Part shown: piece by piece, positions 51,051 through 60,217 of the stretch
How the letters are laid out: every line of letters begins with the position of its first letter
Numbering within the stretch: the stretch's first letter is position 1
From: Streptomyces sp. LBL
Lineage (GTDB): Bacteria; Actinomycetota; Actinomycetes; Streptomycetales; Streptomycetaceae
DNA: 64,000 bases
Direction: 5' to 3'
NCBI RefSeq assembly: GCF_029893585.1
Contig: NZ_JARXYX010000006.1
Location: 124,001 to 188,000, forward strand
The notes under the pieces: model-generated
Databases searched by the model: none
What the model was told of the DNA's origin: nothing
The model's input: only the letters and a program-made list of their open reading frames with translations
Program-made: the position numbers and the translations under genes

Positions 51051-52301
51051 TCAGTATCCGAAGTCCTGCGTCCACCACGGGCCGCCCGACCCGAAGTGCA
51101 CACCGACGCCCAGCGTCGTGAAGTCGCAGTTGAGAATGTTGGCTTTGTGGCCGGGGCTGGTCATCCAGGCATCCATCACCGCGGCCGCGTCGGTCTGGCC
51201 CCGGGCGATGTTCTCGCCGCCGAGGCCGGTGATCCCGGCCTCGGCCGCCCGGTCCCACGGCGTCGCGCCGCTCGGGTCGGTGTGGTCGAAGAAGCCGTCC
51301 TTGGCCATGGCCTCGCTGAAGCCCCCGGCCAACTTCGACAGCGCGCTGTTCGCGGAGACCGCGTCGCAGCCCACCTTCGCCCGCTCCTCGTTGACGAGCT
51401 TGAGCACCTCGTCCGCGGCCTGGACCTCGGCGGGCACGGTCGCGGGGGCGTGGGTCTGCTCCGGCTTCTTCGGCACCTTGGGCGCCTTGGGTGCCTTGGG
51501 TGCTTTGGGCGCCCTCGTGTCCTGACCGCCCGGAGGCAGGGTGGTCTCCGGCTTCTTGCTGGGCGGGGCCTTCGGCTTCTCCGGCGCAGTCGTGGTCGGA
51601 GCCGCCGACGAGGTCGAGGGGGCGGGCGTCGGCGAGGCGGAACGGTCGGCGCCGCGGCTGGTCGAGGTGGATTCCTCGCGGCTCTGGGCGCTGCCGTCGG
51701 CGCCGCCCTGCTCGGCCGGGCTGTTGGTGGGCGTACCGGCGGCCTGCACCTTGCCGCTGCCTCCGCCGTCCCCGCCGATCTTGTAGTTGTCGAGGCCGGG
51801 TACGGCGCCCGTGGCGACCGCGACCGTGCCGAGGGCGACCGCCGCGGAGACGCCGAGCAGGCCGGTCTTGACCGGAGTCGCGGTCCTCTTCTTGCGACGC
51901 CGGGAGCGCCCGCGCCCGGCCCCTCCGCCCGGTCTGAAGCCGTCGGTGCCGAAGACCGTGGCGTAGTCCTCCTCCGACGCGAAGAGGTAGGCGGCACTCC
52001 GCGCGGAGGTGTCGGTGTGCGCGTCGGAGGTCGGGTCGGGGGTCTCGGTGTACGTCTCCGGGGCCGGGTCGGGGGTCTCGGCGTAACCCTCGGGGTTCAG
52101 ATAGGAGGCGATGCCCATGGTGGGGTGGCCTCCCGCGTACGAGCCCTGCGCGCTGTGAACGGAGGAGCCCCGCGGGTCGTGGTCGAAGCTGTACGGGTCC
52201 TGCGGATGACTGCTCCCTGTGAAAGAGCTGTCTGTCTGTGTATCTCCTGCGGCGCGGCCCGTGGCGGCGCGGCCGGCGGCGGAGCGTCGGTGCCGTCCCA
52301 T
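51051..52301 (-). CDS. CAP/SCP-domain membrane-anchored protein
   Basis: 416 residues. A cytoplasmic disordered N-terminus (1-130) ends in a basic stretch (GRGRSRRRKKRT). One membrane segment follows (LLGVSAAVALGTVAVATGAV, about 135-155), then a Ser/Thr/Pro/Lys-rich external linker with APKAPKAPKAPK repeats. The C-terminal CAP domain (about 295-416) shows VLKLVNEERAKVGCDAVSAN, GFFDHTDPSG, GGENIARGQTDAAAVMDAWM and SPGHKANILNCDFTTLGVGV. Bacterial CAP proteins are extracellular and of uncertain function. The ATG at 52301 follows AAGGCAAGG. It is divergent from the acylphosphatase. Confidence 0.9.
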   Translation of the reverse strand: MGRHRRSAAGRAATGRAAGDTQTDSSFTGSSHPQDPYSFDHDPRGSSVHSAQGSYAGGHPTMGIASYLNPEGYAETPDPAPETYTETPDPTSDAHTDTSARSAAYLFASEEDYATVFGTDGFRPGGGAGRGRSRRRKKRTATPVKTGLLGVSAAVALGTVAVATGAVPGLDNYKIGGDGGGSGKVQAAGTPTNSPAEQGGADGSAQSREESTSTSRGADRSASPTPAPSTSSAAPTTTAPEKPKAPPSKKPETTLPPGGQDTRAPKAPKAPKAPKVPKKPEQTHAPATVPAEVQAADEVLKLVNEERAKVGCDAVSANSALSKLAGGFSEAMAKDGFFDHTDPSGATPWDRAAEAGITGLGGENIARGQTDAAAVMDAWMTSPGHKANILNCDFTTLGVGVHFGSGGPWWTQDFGY

Positions 52302-52470
52302 GTACCTTGCCTTCCTCGTCTTGGCGGTCGACACGTCCCCCCGGCCAACCAAGGTCACGAAACCCACACGATCGAGTGAGTTTCGTATGAGATTCATTGG
52401 TGCTGGACGGTACCGCATGGCGCCAGAGGAGGAAGTGACCGGAGAGACATTCCCCGGCTAGGTTGCACCA

Positions 52471-52752
52471 ATGAGCGAGGATGTGCGACTGGTCGCCTGG
52501 GTGCGGGGACGCGTCCAGGGTGTGGGTTTCCGCTGGTTCACGCGGGCCAAGGCCCTGGAGATCGGCGGCCTGAGTGGCTTTGCTCTCAATCTGGCCGATG
52601 GCCGGGTCCAGGTGGTCGCCGAGGGCCCGCGTCCGGGGTGCCAAGGACTCCTCGACTGGCTCCAGGGTGACGACACGCCCGGCCGCGTAGACGGCGTCAC
52701 CGAGATCTGGGACACACCGCGCGGGGGCTACGACAGCTTTGCCATCCGCTGA
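52471..52752 (+). CDS. acyP: Acylphosphatase
   Basis: 93 residues. The active-site loop is [18 protein letters not shown] (catalytic Arg in GFRWF), and the catalytic Asn lies in [17 protein letters not shown]. It hydrolyses acyl phosphates such as carbamoyl and acetyl phosphate. The ATG at 52471 starts [11 protein letters not shown]. It is normally close to smc in Streptomyces, as here. No signal peptide is present. Confidence 0.96.
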   Translation: MSEDVRLVAWVRGRVQGVGFRWFTRAKALEIGGLSGFALNLADGRVQVVAEGPRPGCQGLLDWLQGDDTPGRVDGVTEIWDTPRGGYDSFAIR

Positions 52753-53130
52753 GCGATCTGTAGAACGGCCCGGGCGAAAGCGGAGGGGCATGCCATGCGC
52801 AATTGCCCGGAGCAGAAAGGGCCTGGTGGTTGCCAAGAAGGGCATGCCGTGACAGGCTCCCCACCTACGTATGACCGCCATGCTCCGAGGGCCCCGAAGG
52901 AGTCGCAGCGCCGCCGGTCCAGGCCGCGTGGACCCGGGTTGTCCGCCAATACGGGCGTGATCGTGTTGACCGTCAAACTTTTTGGTGAGACGCTAAAAGC
53001 ACCCCGCGCACCTTAGCTGTTTGGCATGGATGAACGGCAGCACAACTCAACAGTGCCAAGCATCGCGGGTGCGAATCCCTCACGACCCACACCGCTTCGG
53101 TCGGTCACTCATTGTGGAGGACCATCCATC
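52753..53130. other. Intergenic region before the small coiled-coil gene
   Basis: A 378-bp gap. A TTGACC (52976-52981) in an AT-rich patch (GTCAAACTTTTTGGTGAG) is a plausible -35, and the -10 is uncertain. The rest shows no gene or clear repeat. Confidence 0.45.
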
Positions 53131-53334
53131 ATGGCAAAGGCGCTTCTCGGTTACGTCGGCGGCTCCGACCCTCGACTCCTCGCCGAGATGCGACGGCTCC
53201 AGCAGCGCGTCCAAGACCTGGAATCCGAGCTTGTACGGATCCAGGCCGAAAACGACTCGCTCGCGGCTGCCGCTTCTCACGACAGGATCATGGAGAGCAT
53301 CGACGCACACCAGGCGGAGCCTGCGCTGACCTGA
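53131..53334 (+). CDS. Small coiled-coil conserved protein
   Basis: 67 residues: MAKALLGYVGGSDPRLLAEM, then RRLQQRVQDLESELVRIQAENDSLAAAA, a heptad-patterned coiled coil, ending AEPALT. It is highly conserved at this place upstream of smc in Streptomyces as I recall, with no known role. The ATG at 53131 has GTGGAGG upstream. A strong terminator follows at 53408-53435, so it is a monocistronic unit. Confidence 0.88.
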   Translation: MAKALLGYVGGSDPRLLAEMRRLQQRVQDLESELVRIQAENDSLAAAASHDRIMESIDAHQAEPALT

Positions 53335-53407
53335 TCACTGCATCGCTCCACGACAGCTCACGCAGTGGTGGGGAAGCCCATATAAACCGCTAAGTTGTCA
53401 GAGTTGC

Positions 53408-53435
53408 AAGGGACGCTTCGGCGTCCCTTCTTTCT
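53408..53435 (+). terminator. Terminator with UUCG loop upstream of smc
   Basis: A perfect 9-bp stem, AAGGGACGC-TTCG-GCGTCCCTT, followed by CTTTCT, downstream of the small coiled-coil gene. Confidence 0.92.
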
Positions 53436-53587
53436 GTGCCCCCGCTTCCGGCTCCCCGATCCCCTTCCCCGTTTTCCTGACCCCCGCATCCTTTCACCGT
53501 CTTTAACGTCTGGTGTGCCCTGCACGTTCATGGGTGAAACCGTGGGTTCATGGAGTGGGACATCTCCGGCAGGTAGAGTCCAGCGGC

Positions 53588-56500
53588 GTGCACCTCAAGG
53601 CCCTGACCCTCCGCGGGTTCAAGTCTTTCGCCTCGGCGACCACGCTTCGGTTCGAGCCGGGGATCACCTGTGTCGTCGGACCGAACGGCTCGGGCAAGTC
53701 CAATGTGGTGGACGCGCTCAGCTGGGTCATGGGCGAACAGGGCGCCAAGTCGCTGCGCGGCGGCAAGATGGAGGACGTCATCTTCGCCGGCACCACCGGC
53801 CGCCCCCCGCTGGGCCGCGCCGAGGTGTCCCTGACCATCGACAACTCCGACGGGGCCCTGCCCATCGAGTACGCCGAGGTCACCATCACGCGGATCATGT
53901 TCCGCAACGGCGGCAGCGAGTACCAGATCAACGGCGACACGTGCCGGCTCCTGGACATCCAGGAGTTGCTGAGCGACTCGGGTATCGGCCGCGAGATGCA
54001 CGTCATCGTCGGCCAGGGCCAGCTCGACTCCGTCCTGCACGCCGACCCCACCGGGCGCCGCGCCTTCATCGAGGAGGCGGCCGGGGTCCTCAAGCACCGC
54101 AAGCGCAAGGAAAAGGCACTGCGGAAGCTGGACGCGATGCAGGCCAACCTCGCGCGCGTGCAGGACCTGACGGACGAACTCCGGCGCCAGCTCAAACCGC
54201 TCGGCCGGCAGGCGGCGGTCGCCCGGCGGGCCGCCGTGATCCAGGCCGACCTCCGCGACGCGCGCCTGCGCCTCCTCGCCGACGATCTCGTACGGCTGCG
54301 GGAGGCGCTCAGGGCCGAGGTCGCGGACGAGGCCGCGCTCAAGGAACGCAAGGAAGCCGCCGAGCTGGAGCTGAAGAAGGCGCTCCAGCGCGAAGCGCTC
54401 CTGGAGGACGAGGTACGACAGCTCACCCCCCGGCTCCAGCGAGCCCAGCAGACCTGGTACGAGCTCTCCCAGCTCGCCGAGCGGGTGCGCGGCACGATCT
54501 CGCTGGCCGACGCGCGCGTGAAGAGCGCCACCTCGGCGCCTCCCGAGGAGCGGCGCGGGCGTGACCCCGAGGACATGGAGCGCGAGGCCGCCCGGATCCG
54601 TGAGCAGGAGGCCGAGCTCGAAGCGGCCCTGGAGGCGGCCGAGCGTGCCCTGGAGGACACGGTCGCCCACCGCGCCGAGCTGGAACGCGAGCTGGCACAT
54701 GAGGAGCGGCGCCTGAAGGACGTCGCCCGTGCGATCGCCGACCGCCGCGAGGGCCTCGCCCGACTGAACGGCCAGGTCAACGCGGCCCGTTCGCGCGCGT
54801 CCTCCGCGCAGGCCGAGATCGACCGGCTGGCCGCAGCCCGCGACGAGGCGCAGGAGCGGGCCGTCGCCGCGCAGGAGGAGTACGAGGAACTCAAGGCCGA
54901 GGTCGACGGCCTCGACGCCGGTGACATCGAACTCGCCGAGCAGCATGAGGCGGACAGACGGCAACTCGCCGAGGCGGAGGCCGCGCTCGCGGCGGCGCGG
55001 GAGGCGGCCACCGCGGTGGAGCGCAGACGGGCCGCGACCCAGGCCCGCCACGAGGCCCTCGCCCTGGGCCTGCGCCGCAAGGACGGAACGGGCGCGCTGC
55101 TCGCCGCGAAGGACCGCCTCAGCGGCCTGCTCGGCCCCGCCGCCGAACTCCTGACCGTCGCTCAGGGCCACGAAGTCGCCCTGGCCGCCGCCTTCGGCGC
55201 CGCCGCCGACGCCCTCGCGGTCACCACCCCGTCCGTCGCCGCCGACGCGATCCGCCTCCTGCGCAAGCAGGACGCGGGGCGGGCGGCGCTGTTGCTGGCG
55301 GGGGCGCCGGAGGACAGGGCGGACCCCGCCGTGAGCCCGGGTCCCGGCGCCGTCCCGTCCTCCGGAGGTGCCCGCCCCGACGGTCCTCCCTTCGCCGCCG
55401 ACCTGGTCCGCGCTCCCTCCGACCTCATGCCGGCCGTACGACGCCTCCTGCGCCAGATCGTCGTCGTCGGCACCCTGGAGGATGCCGAGGATCTCGTCTG
55501 CGCACGCCCCGATCTCACCGCCGTGACCGCCGAAGGCGATCTGCTCGGCGCGTACTTCGCGCAGGGCGGGTCCGCCGGGGCGCCGAGCCTCCTCGAAGTG
55601 CAGGCCTCCGTGGACGAGGCCGCCGCCGAGTTGGAAGAGCTGGCCGTGCGGTGCGAGGAACTCACCGAGGCGCAGCACGCGGCCGTCGAACGGCGGAAGG
55701 AGTGTGCCGCGCTCGTCGACGAGGCGGGAGAGCGGCGCAGGGCCGCCGACCGGGAGAAGTCGGCTGTGGCGCAGCAACTCGGGCGGTTGTCCGGGCAGGC
55801 ACGGGGGGCCGCCGGGGAGGCCGAACGGTCCGTCGCAGCGGCCGCGCGGGCGCAGGAGGCGCTCGACAGGGCTCTCCAGGAGGTCGAGGAACTCGCCGAA
55901 CGGCTCGCCGTCGCCGAGGAGATGCCGGTCGAGGAGGAGCCCGACACCTCCGTACGGGACCGGCTCGCCGCCGACGGGGCCAACGCCCGGCAGACCGAGA
56001 TGGAGGCCCGGCTTCAAGTCCGTACGCACGAGGAACGGGTCAAGGGGCTGTCCGGACGGGCCGATGCGCTGGACCGGGCCGCCCGTGCGGAACGCGAGGC
56101 ACGCGCGCGTGCCGCACAGCGGCAGGCGCGGCTCAGACACGAGGCCGCCGTCGCGGAGGCCGTCGCCTCCGGCGCCCGCCAGCTGCTGGCGCACATCGAG
56201 GTCTCCCTCGCCCGCGCCGACGAGGAGCGCACCGCCGCCGAGGCCGCCAAGGCCCGCCGTGAGCAGGAGCTGACCGCCGCCCGGAACACGGGCCGCGATC
56301 TCAAGGCCGAGCTCGACAAGTTGACGGATTCAGTCCACCGGGGTGAGGTACTCGGCGCCGAGAAACGGCTGCGGATCGAGCAGCTGGAGACCAAGGCGCT
56401 GGAGGAATTCGGTGTGGAACCGGCAGGGCTTGTGTCCGAGTACGGCCCGCACCAGTTGGTGCCGCCCTCGCCCCCCGCCGATGGCGAGGAGCTGCCGGAG

Positions 56501-57184
56501 GATCCGGAGCACCCGCGCAACCAGCCGAAGCAGTTCCACCGGGCCGAGCAGGAGAGGCGGCTGAAGGCCGCCGAGCGGGCGTACCAGCAGCTCGGCAAGG
56601 TCAACCCGCTGGCCCTGGAGGAGTTCACGGCGCTGGAGGAACGTCACAAGTTCCTCAGCGAGCAGCTCGAGGACCTGAAGAAGACCCGCGCCGATCTGCT
56701 TCAGGTCGTCAAGGAGGTCGACGAGCGCGTCGAGCAGGTCTTCACCGAGGCCTACCGGGACACGGCCCGCGAGTTCGAGGGCGTGTTCAGCCGGCTGTTC
56801 CCGGGCGGCGAGGGGCGGCTGGTGCTGACCGATCCCGACAACATGCTCGCCACGGGCGTCGATGTCGAGGCCCGGCCGCCGGGCAAGAGGGTCAAACGGC
56901 TGTCCCTGCTGTCGGGTGGCGAACGCTCCCTCACCGCCGTGGCGCTCCTGGTGTCGATCTTCAAGGCGCGGCCCAGCCCGTTCTACGTCATGGACGAGGT
57001 CGAGGCGGCGCTCGACGACACCAACCTCCAGCGGCTGATCCGGATCATGCAGGAGCTGCAGGAGGCGTCCCAGCTGATTGTGATCACGCACCAGAAGCGG
57101 ACAATGGAGGTCGCCGACGTGCTCTACGGCGTCTCCATGCAGGGTGACGGCGTCTCGAAGGTCATCTCGCAGCGGCTTCGCTGA
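53588..57184 (+). CDS. smc: Chromosome segregation SMC protein
   Basis: 1,198 residues. Walker A GPNGSGKSNVVDALSWVMGE lies near 30, followed by the SMC-specific SLRGGKMEDVIFAG. Coiled-coil arms run from 160-500 and 650-1000, and a hinge at about 505-640 (LSGLLGPAAELLTVAQGHEV) carries a variable Pro/Gly-rich insert. The C-terminal head has the LLSGGERSLTAVALL signature and Walker B PFYVMDEVEAALDDTN. It condenses and segregates chromosomes with ScpAB. The GTG at 53588 opens VHLKALTLRGFKSF directly, with a weak ribosome site. Confidence 0.97.
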   Translation: MHLKALTLRGFKSFASATTLRFEPGITCVVGPNGSGKSNVVDALSWVMGEQGAKSLRGGKMEDVIFAGTTGRPPLGRAEVSLTIDNSDGALPIEYAEVTITRIMFRNGGSEYQINGDTCRLLDIQELLSDSGIGREMHVIVGQGQLDSVLHADPTGRRAFIEEAAGVLKHRKRKEKALRKLDAMQANLARVQDLTDELRRQLKPLGRQAAVARRAAVIQADLRDARLRLLADDLVRLREALRAEVADEAALKERKEAAELELKKALQREALLEDEVRQLTPRLQRAQQTWYELSQLAERVRGTISLADARVKSATSAPPEERRGRDPEDMEREAARIREQEAELEAALEAAERALEDTVAHRAELERELAHEERRLKDVARAIADRREGLARLNGQVNAARSRASSAQAEIDRLAAARDEAQERAVAAQEEYEELKAEVDGLDAGDIELAEQHEADRRQLAEAEAALAAAREAATAVERRRAATQARHEALALGLRRKDGTGALLAAKDRLSGLLGPAAELLTVAQGHEVALAAAFGAAADALAVTTPSVAADAIRLLRKQDAGRAALLLAGAPEDRADPAVSPGPGAVPSSGGARPDGPPFAADLVRAPSDLMPAVRRLLRQIVVVGTLEDAEDLVCARPDLTAVTAEGDLLGAYFAQGGSAGAPSLLEVQASVDEAAAELEELAVRCEELTEAQHAAVERRKECAALVDEAGERRRAADREKSAVAQQLGRLSGQARGAAGEAERSVAAAARAQEALDRALQEVEELAERLAVAEEMPVEEEPDTSVRDRLAADGANARQTEMEARLQVRTHEERVKGLSGRADALDRAARAEREARARAAQRQARLRHEAAVAEAVASGARQLLAHIEVSLARADEERTAAEAAKARREQELTAARNTGRDLKAELDKLTDSVHRGEVLGAEKRLRIEQLETKALEEFGVEPAGLVSEYGPHQLVPPSPPADGEELPEDPEHPRNQPKQFHRAEQERRLKAAERAYQQLGKVNPLALEEFTALEERHKFLSEQLEDLKKTRADLLQVVKEVDERVEQVFTEAYRDTAREFEGVFSRLFPGGEGRLVLTDPDNMLATGVDVEARPPGKRVKRLSLLSGGERSLTAVALLVSIFKARPSPFYVMDEVEAALDDTNLQRLIRIMQELQEASQLIVITHQKRTMEVADVLYGVSMQGDGVSKVISQRLR

Positions 57185-57291
57185 CCTCTTTCAGGTCCCT
57201 CCACTCCGTCACTTCCCCATCTCCCTCATTCCTTCAACTCTTGAACGCAACACCGTCACCCGCGGGCAGTGTTCGTCACAGTTGCCGCCTA

Positions 57292-57319
57292 TTGACTTCG
57301 AAACTCGAAGGCATAGTCT
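57292..57319 (+). promoter_or_regulatory. Candidate glcP promoter
   Basis: TTGACT (57292-57297) and TAGTCT (57314-57319) are spaced 16 bp, close to the consensus of the major Streptomyces sigma factor. An internal TTCGAAACTCGAA near-palindrome may be an operator. The glcP start is 88 bp further on. Confidence 0.6.
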
Positions 57320-57406
57320 CGGCGATGTTGCTTTTACCTTCAGGTACCACCTACCTCGAAGGGTCAACCCCCGCCGGCGGCGTTGCCGGTGGCCCGAGGA
57401 GTACAC

Positions 57407-58825
57407 GTGACCAGCACAGCGCAGGCATCCAAGTCAGGAGCCGCATCGGCTCACCCCGATCATCTCGGGCACGTCATCTTCATCGCGGCGGCGGCCGCGA
57501 TGGGTGGTTTCCTCTTCGGCTACGACAGCTCCGTGATCAACGGTGCCGTCGAGGCCATCCGTGGCCGCTACGACGTCGGGTCGGCGGCCCTGGCTCAGGT
57601 CATTGCCATCGCCCTGATCGGCTGCGCCATCGGCGCCGCGACCGCCGGACGCATAGCCGACCGCATCGGCCGCATCCGGTGCATGCAGATCTCCGCCGTC
57701 CTCTTCACGATCAGCGCCGTCGGCTCGGCGCTGCCCTTCGCCCTGTACGACCTCGCCTTCTGGCGGGTCGTCGGCGGCTTCGCCATCGGTATGGCGTCCG
57801 TGATCGGCCCCGCCTACATCGCCGAGGTCGCCCCGCCGGCCTACCGCGGCCGTCTCGGCTCCTTCCAGCAGGCCGCGATCGTCATCGGCATCGCGATCTC
57901 CCAGCTGGTCAACTGGGGTCTGCTGAACGCCGCCGACGGCGACCAGCGCGGCAAGCTGATGGGCCTGGAGGCCTGGCAGGTCATGCTGGGCGTCATGGTG
58001 GTCCCGGCCGTCCTGTACGGTCTGCTCTCCTTCGCGATCCCCGAGTCCCCCCGCTTCCTGATCTCCGTCGGCAAGCGCGAGCGCGCCCGCGAGATCCTCG
58101 AAGAGGTCGAGGGGAACCACGCCGGCCTGGACGCCCGGGTCACCGAGATCGAGCTCGCCATGAAGAGCGAGCACAAGTCGGCCTTCAAGGACCTGCTGGG
58201 CGGCAGCTTCTTCTTCAAGCCGATCATCTGGGTCGGCATCGGCCTCTCGGTCTTCCAGCAGTTCGTGGGCATCAACGTCGCGTTCTACTACTCCTCGACG
58301 CTGTGGCAGTCGGTCGGTGTCGACCCGGCGGACTCGTTCTTCTACTCGTTCACCACGTCGATCATCAACATCGTCGGCACCGTGATCGCCATGATCTTCG
58401 TCGACCGCGTCGGCCGCAGGCCGCTGGCCATCATCGGCTCCGTCGGCATGGTGGTCGGTCTCGCACTGGAGGCCTGGGCGTTCAGTTACGACCTCGTCGG
58501 CGGCAAGCTGCCGGCCACGCAGGGCTGGGTCGCCCTGATCGCCGCCCATGTGTTCGTGCTCTTCTTCGCCCTGTCCTGGGGTGTGGTCGTGTGGGTCTTC
58601 CTCGGCGAGATGTTCCCGAACAAGCTCCGTGCCGCCGCCCTGGGTGTGGCCGCCGCCGCGCAGTGGATCGCCAACTGGGCCATCACCGCGAGCTTCCCGT
58701 CGCTGTCCGACTGGAACCTCTCCGTGACCTACGTGATCTACACGGTCTTCGCCGCGCTCTCCATCCCGTTCGTCCTCAAGTACGTCAAGGAGACGAAGGG
58801 CAAGTCCCTGGAGGAAATGGGCTGA
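57407..58825 (+). CDS. glcP: Glucose permease GlcP (MFS sugar porter)
   Basis: 472 residues, 12 membrane segments. The sugar-porter signatures are GFLFGYDSSVINGA, GRIADRIGRIRCM, RGRLGSFQQAAIVIGI, PESPRFLIS, QQFVGINVAFYYSS, DRVGRRPLAIIG and PNKLRAAALG. It matches GlcP, the main glucose-proton symporter of S. coelicolor, which carries two near-identical copies; this position beside smc corresponds to glcP1. The GTG at 57407 (VTSTAQASKSG) follows GAGGAG, and earlier codons are not coding. Glucose induction is known for the family. Confidence 0.95.
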   Translation: MTSTAQASKSGAASAHPDHLGHVIFIAAAAAMGGFLFGYDSSVINGAVEAIRGRYDVGSAALAQVIAIALIGCAIGAATAGRIADRIGRIRCMQISAVLFTISAVGSALPFALYDLAFWRVVGGFAIGMASVIGPAYIAEVAPPAYRGRLGSFQQAAIVIGIAISQLVNWGLLNAADGDQRGKLMGLEAWQVMLGVMVVPAVLYGLLSFAIPESPRFLISVGKRERAREILEEVEGNHAGLDARVTEIELAMKSEHKSAFKDLLGGSFFFKPIIWVGIGLSVFQQFVGINVAFYYSSTLWQSVGVDPADSFFYSFTTSIINIVGTVIAMIFVDRVGRRPLAIIGSVGMVVGLALEAWAFSYDLVGGKLPATQGWVALIAAHVFVLFFALSWGVVVWVFLGEMFPNKLRAAALGVAAAAQWIANWAITASFPSLSDWNLSVTYVIYTVFAALSIPFVLKYVKETKGKSLEEMG

Positions 58826-58851
58826 GCCTCTGCCGAGGCACCCCCTGAACT

Positions 58852-58935
58852 CGGGGAGAGGGGTCAAGTCCCCGCTGCCCTCTCCCCGTATCTGCCGCCG
58901 TCGCGGCTCGGCCACTGTCCGAGCCGCGACGGCGG
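58852..58935. terminator. Two tandem hairpins between glcP and LLM gene
   Basis: The first is CGGGGAGAGGG (58852-58862) with CCCTCTCCCCG (58878-58888). The second is a perfect 17-bp stem at 58895-58911 and 58919-58935 with a 7-nt loop. They sit between convergent genes, glcP and the monooxygenase, so each may serve one direction. Confidence 0.85.
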
Positions 58936-58949
58936 TCCTCGTACCCGGG

Positions 58950-59921
58950 TCAGCCCGCCAGCCGCGGTACCACCCGCTCCGCGAACAACCGCAGGCTCCG
59001 CCACCCCTCCTCCACCGGCATCCCGCCCGCCAGCGGATGCAGGACCAGGCTGGCCAGGTCCTGGGCCGCACACTCGTCGGGGGTGAGGATCCGGTACACG
59101 CCCTCCGCGCGCAGTTCGTCCACCGTCGTGGCCGCCGACCGCACGGCCGATCGGATGTCGCCGGACTGCCAGGAGGCGTACGTGCGTGCCTCGTGGAGGA
59201 AGCAGGAACCGTAGCGGTTCCACACCTCGTCCGGGTCCTCCGCGAGGTGCAGCAGGGGGGTCTCGGCGGCCGGCATCATGGTCCAGCCCTCGGTGCCGTA
59301 CTCGACGAGCCGCTCCTTGTAGTAGGCCTCCAGCTCCGGGAGGTGCGCGCTGGGGAAGAAGGGCAGGCCGAGGCGGGCGGCCCGGCGGGCGGCGGCTTTC
59401 GAGGAGCCGCCGACCAGGAGCAGCGGGTGCGGGTCGGAGTAGGGGCGCGGGGTGACCCGTACCGTACGGCCCTGGTGGTCGAAGGGCTCACCCGTCCAGG
59501 CCTTCAGCACCGTCTCCAGCACCTCGTCCTGGATCCGGCCCCGCCGCTTCCACTCCACGTCGAACAGTGCGTACTCCTCGGGCCGATATCCGATCCCGGC
59601 GACGGTGACCAGCCGTCCGCCGCTCAGCAGATCCAGTACGGCGATGTCCTCGGCCAGCTGTAGCGGGTCGTGCAGCGGGCCGATGATCGCCGAGACCGTG
59701 ACCGCGATCCGGCGCGTGGCCCCGAACACCGCGCCCGCGAAGACGAACGGCGAGGGCAGCCAGTTGTTGTCGACGCCGTGGTGTTCCTCGGTCTGCACGG
59801 TGGTGATCCCGTGGTCGTCGGCGTACGCGGCCATCTCCAGCGCGGCCCGGTAGCGGGCGCTGAGCGAGGCGGGGGTGGCGCCGGGCTCGACCAGGTTGAA
59901 ACGGACGACCGTGACGGGCAT
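58950..59921 (-). CDS. LLM-class flavin-dependent oxidoreductase
   Basis: 323 residues, a bacterial-luciferase-like TIM barrel: YADDHGITTVQTEEHHGVDN, TVSAIIGPLHDPLQLAEDIAVLDLLSGGRL and GIGYRPEEYALF, then LLVGGSSKAAARRAARLGLP. The family uses FMN or F420; a cofC gene in this window shows F420 is made, but the cofactor cannot be told from sequence. No substrate is suggested by context, as it stands alone. The ATG at 59921 follows GAAGGGGGA. It is divergent from ftsY. Confidence 0.92.
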   Translation of the reverse strand: MPVTVVRFNLVEPGATPASLSARYRAALEMAAYADDHGITTVQTEEHHGVDNNWLPSPFVFAGAVFGATRRIAVTVSAIIGPLHDPLQLAEDIAVLDLLSGGRLVTVAGIGYRPEEYALFDVEWKRRGRIQDEVLETVLKAWTGEPFDHQGRTVRVTPRPYSDPHPLLLVGGSSKAAARRAARLGLPFFPSAHLPELEAYYKERLVEYGTEGWTMMPAAETPLLHLAEDPDEVWNRYGSCFLHEARTYASWQSGDIRSAVRSAATTVDELRAEGVYRILTPDECAAQDLASLVLHPLAGGMPVEEGWRSLRLFAERVVPRLAG

Positions 59922-60217
59922 GGGAGTCCCCCTTCACACGGTGGGTGGGAAGGGGGACGGTAGCTGACGGTACGTCAGACGGCCAGAGGTGCGGGCCCTT
60001 CGCCAGGGGCGGCTCCGGTGACCGCCGGCTTCGGCAGGGCCGTGCACGGCCCGGGATCACGACCGTCGCCACCCGGTCGGGACCGTACTCGCCGACGGGT
60101 GGTGCCCATGGGCAGCCATCGCACGTCGGTTCTATTAGATCCCGAGATCTTCCCCCTTTCCTCGGAGGAAGACACAAGCTGGGTTCGGTCGGGCCCATGG
60201 CCGATACTGGGTGGGTT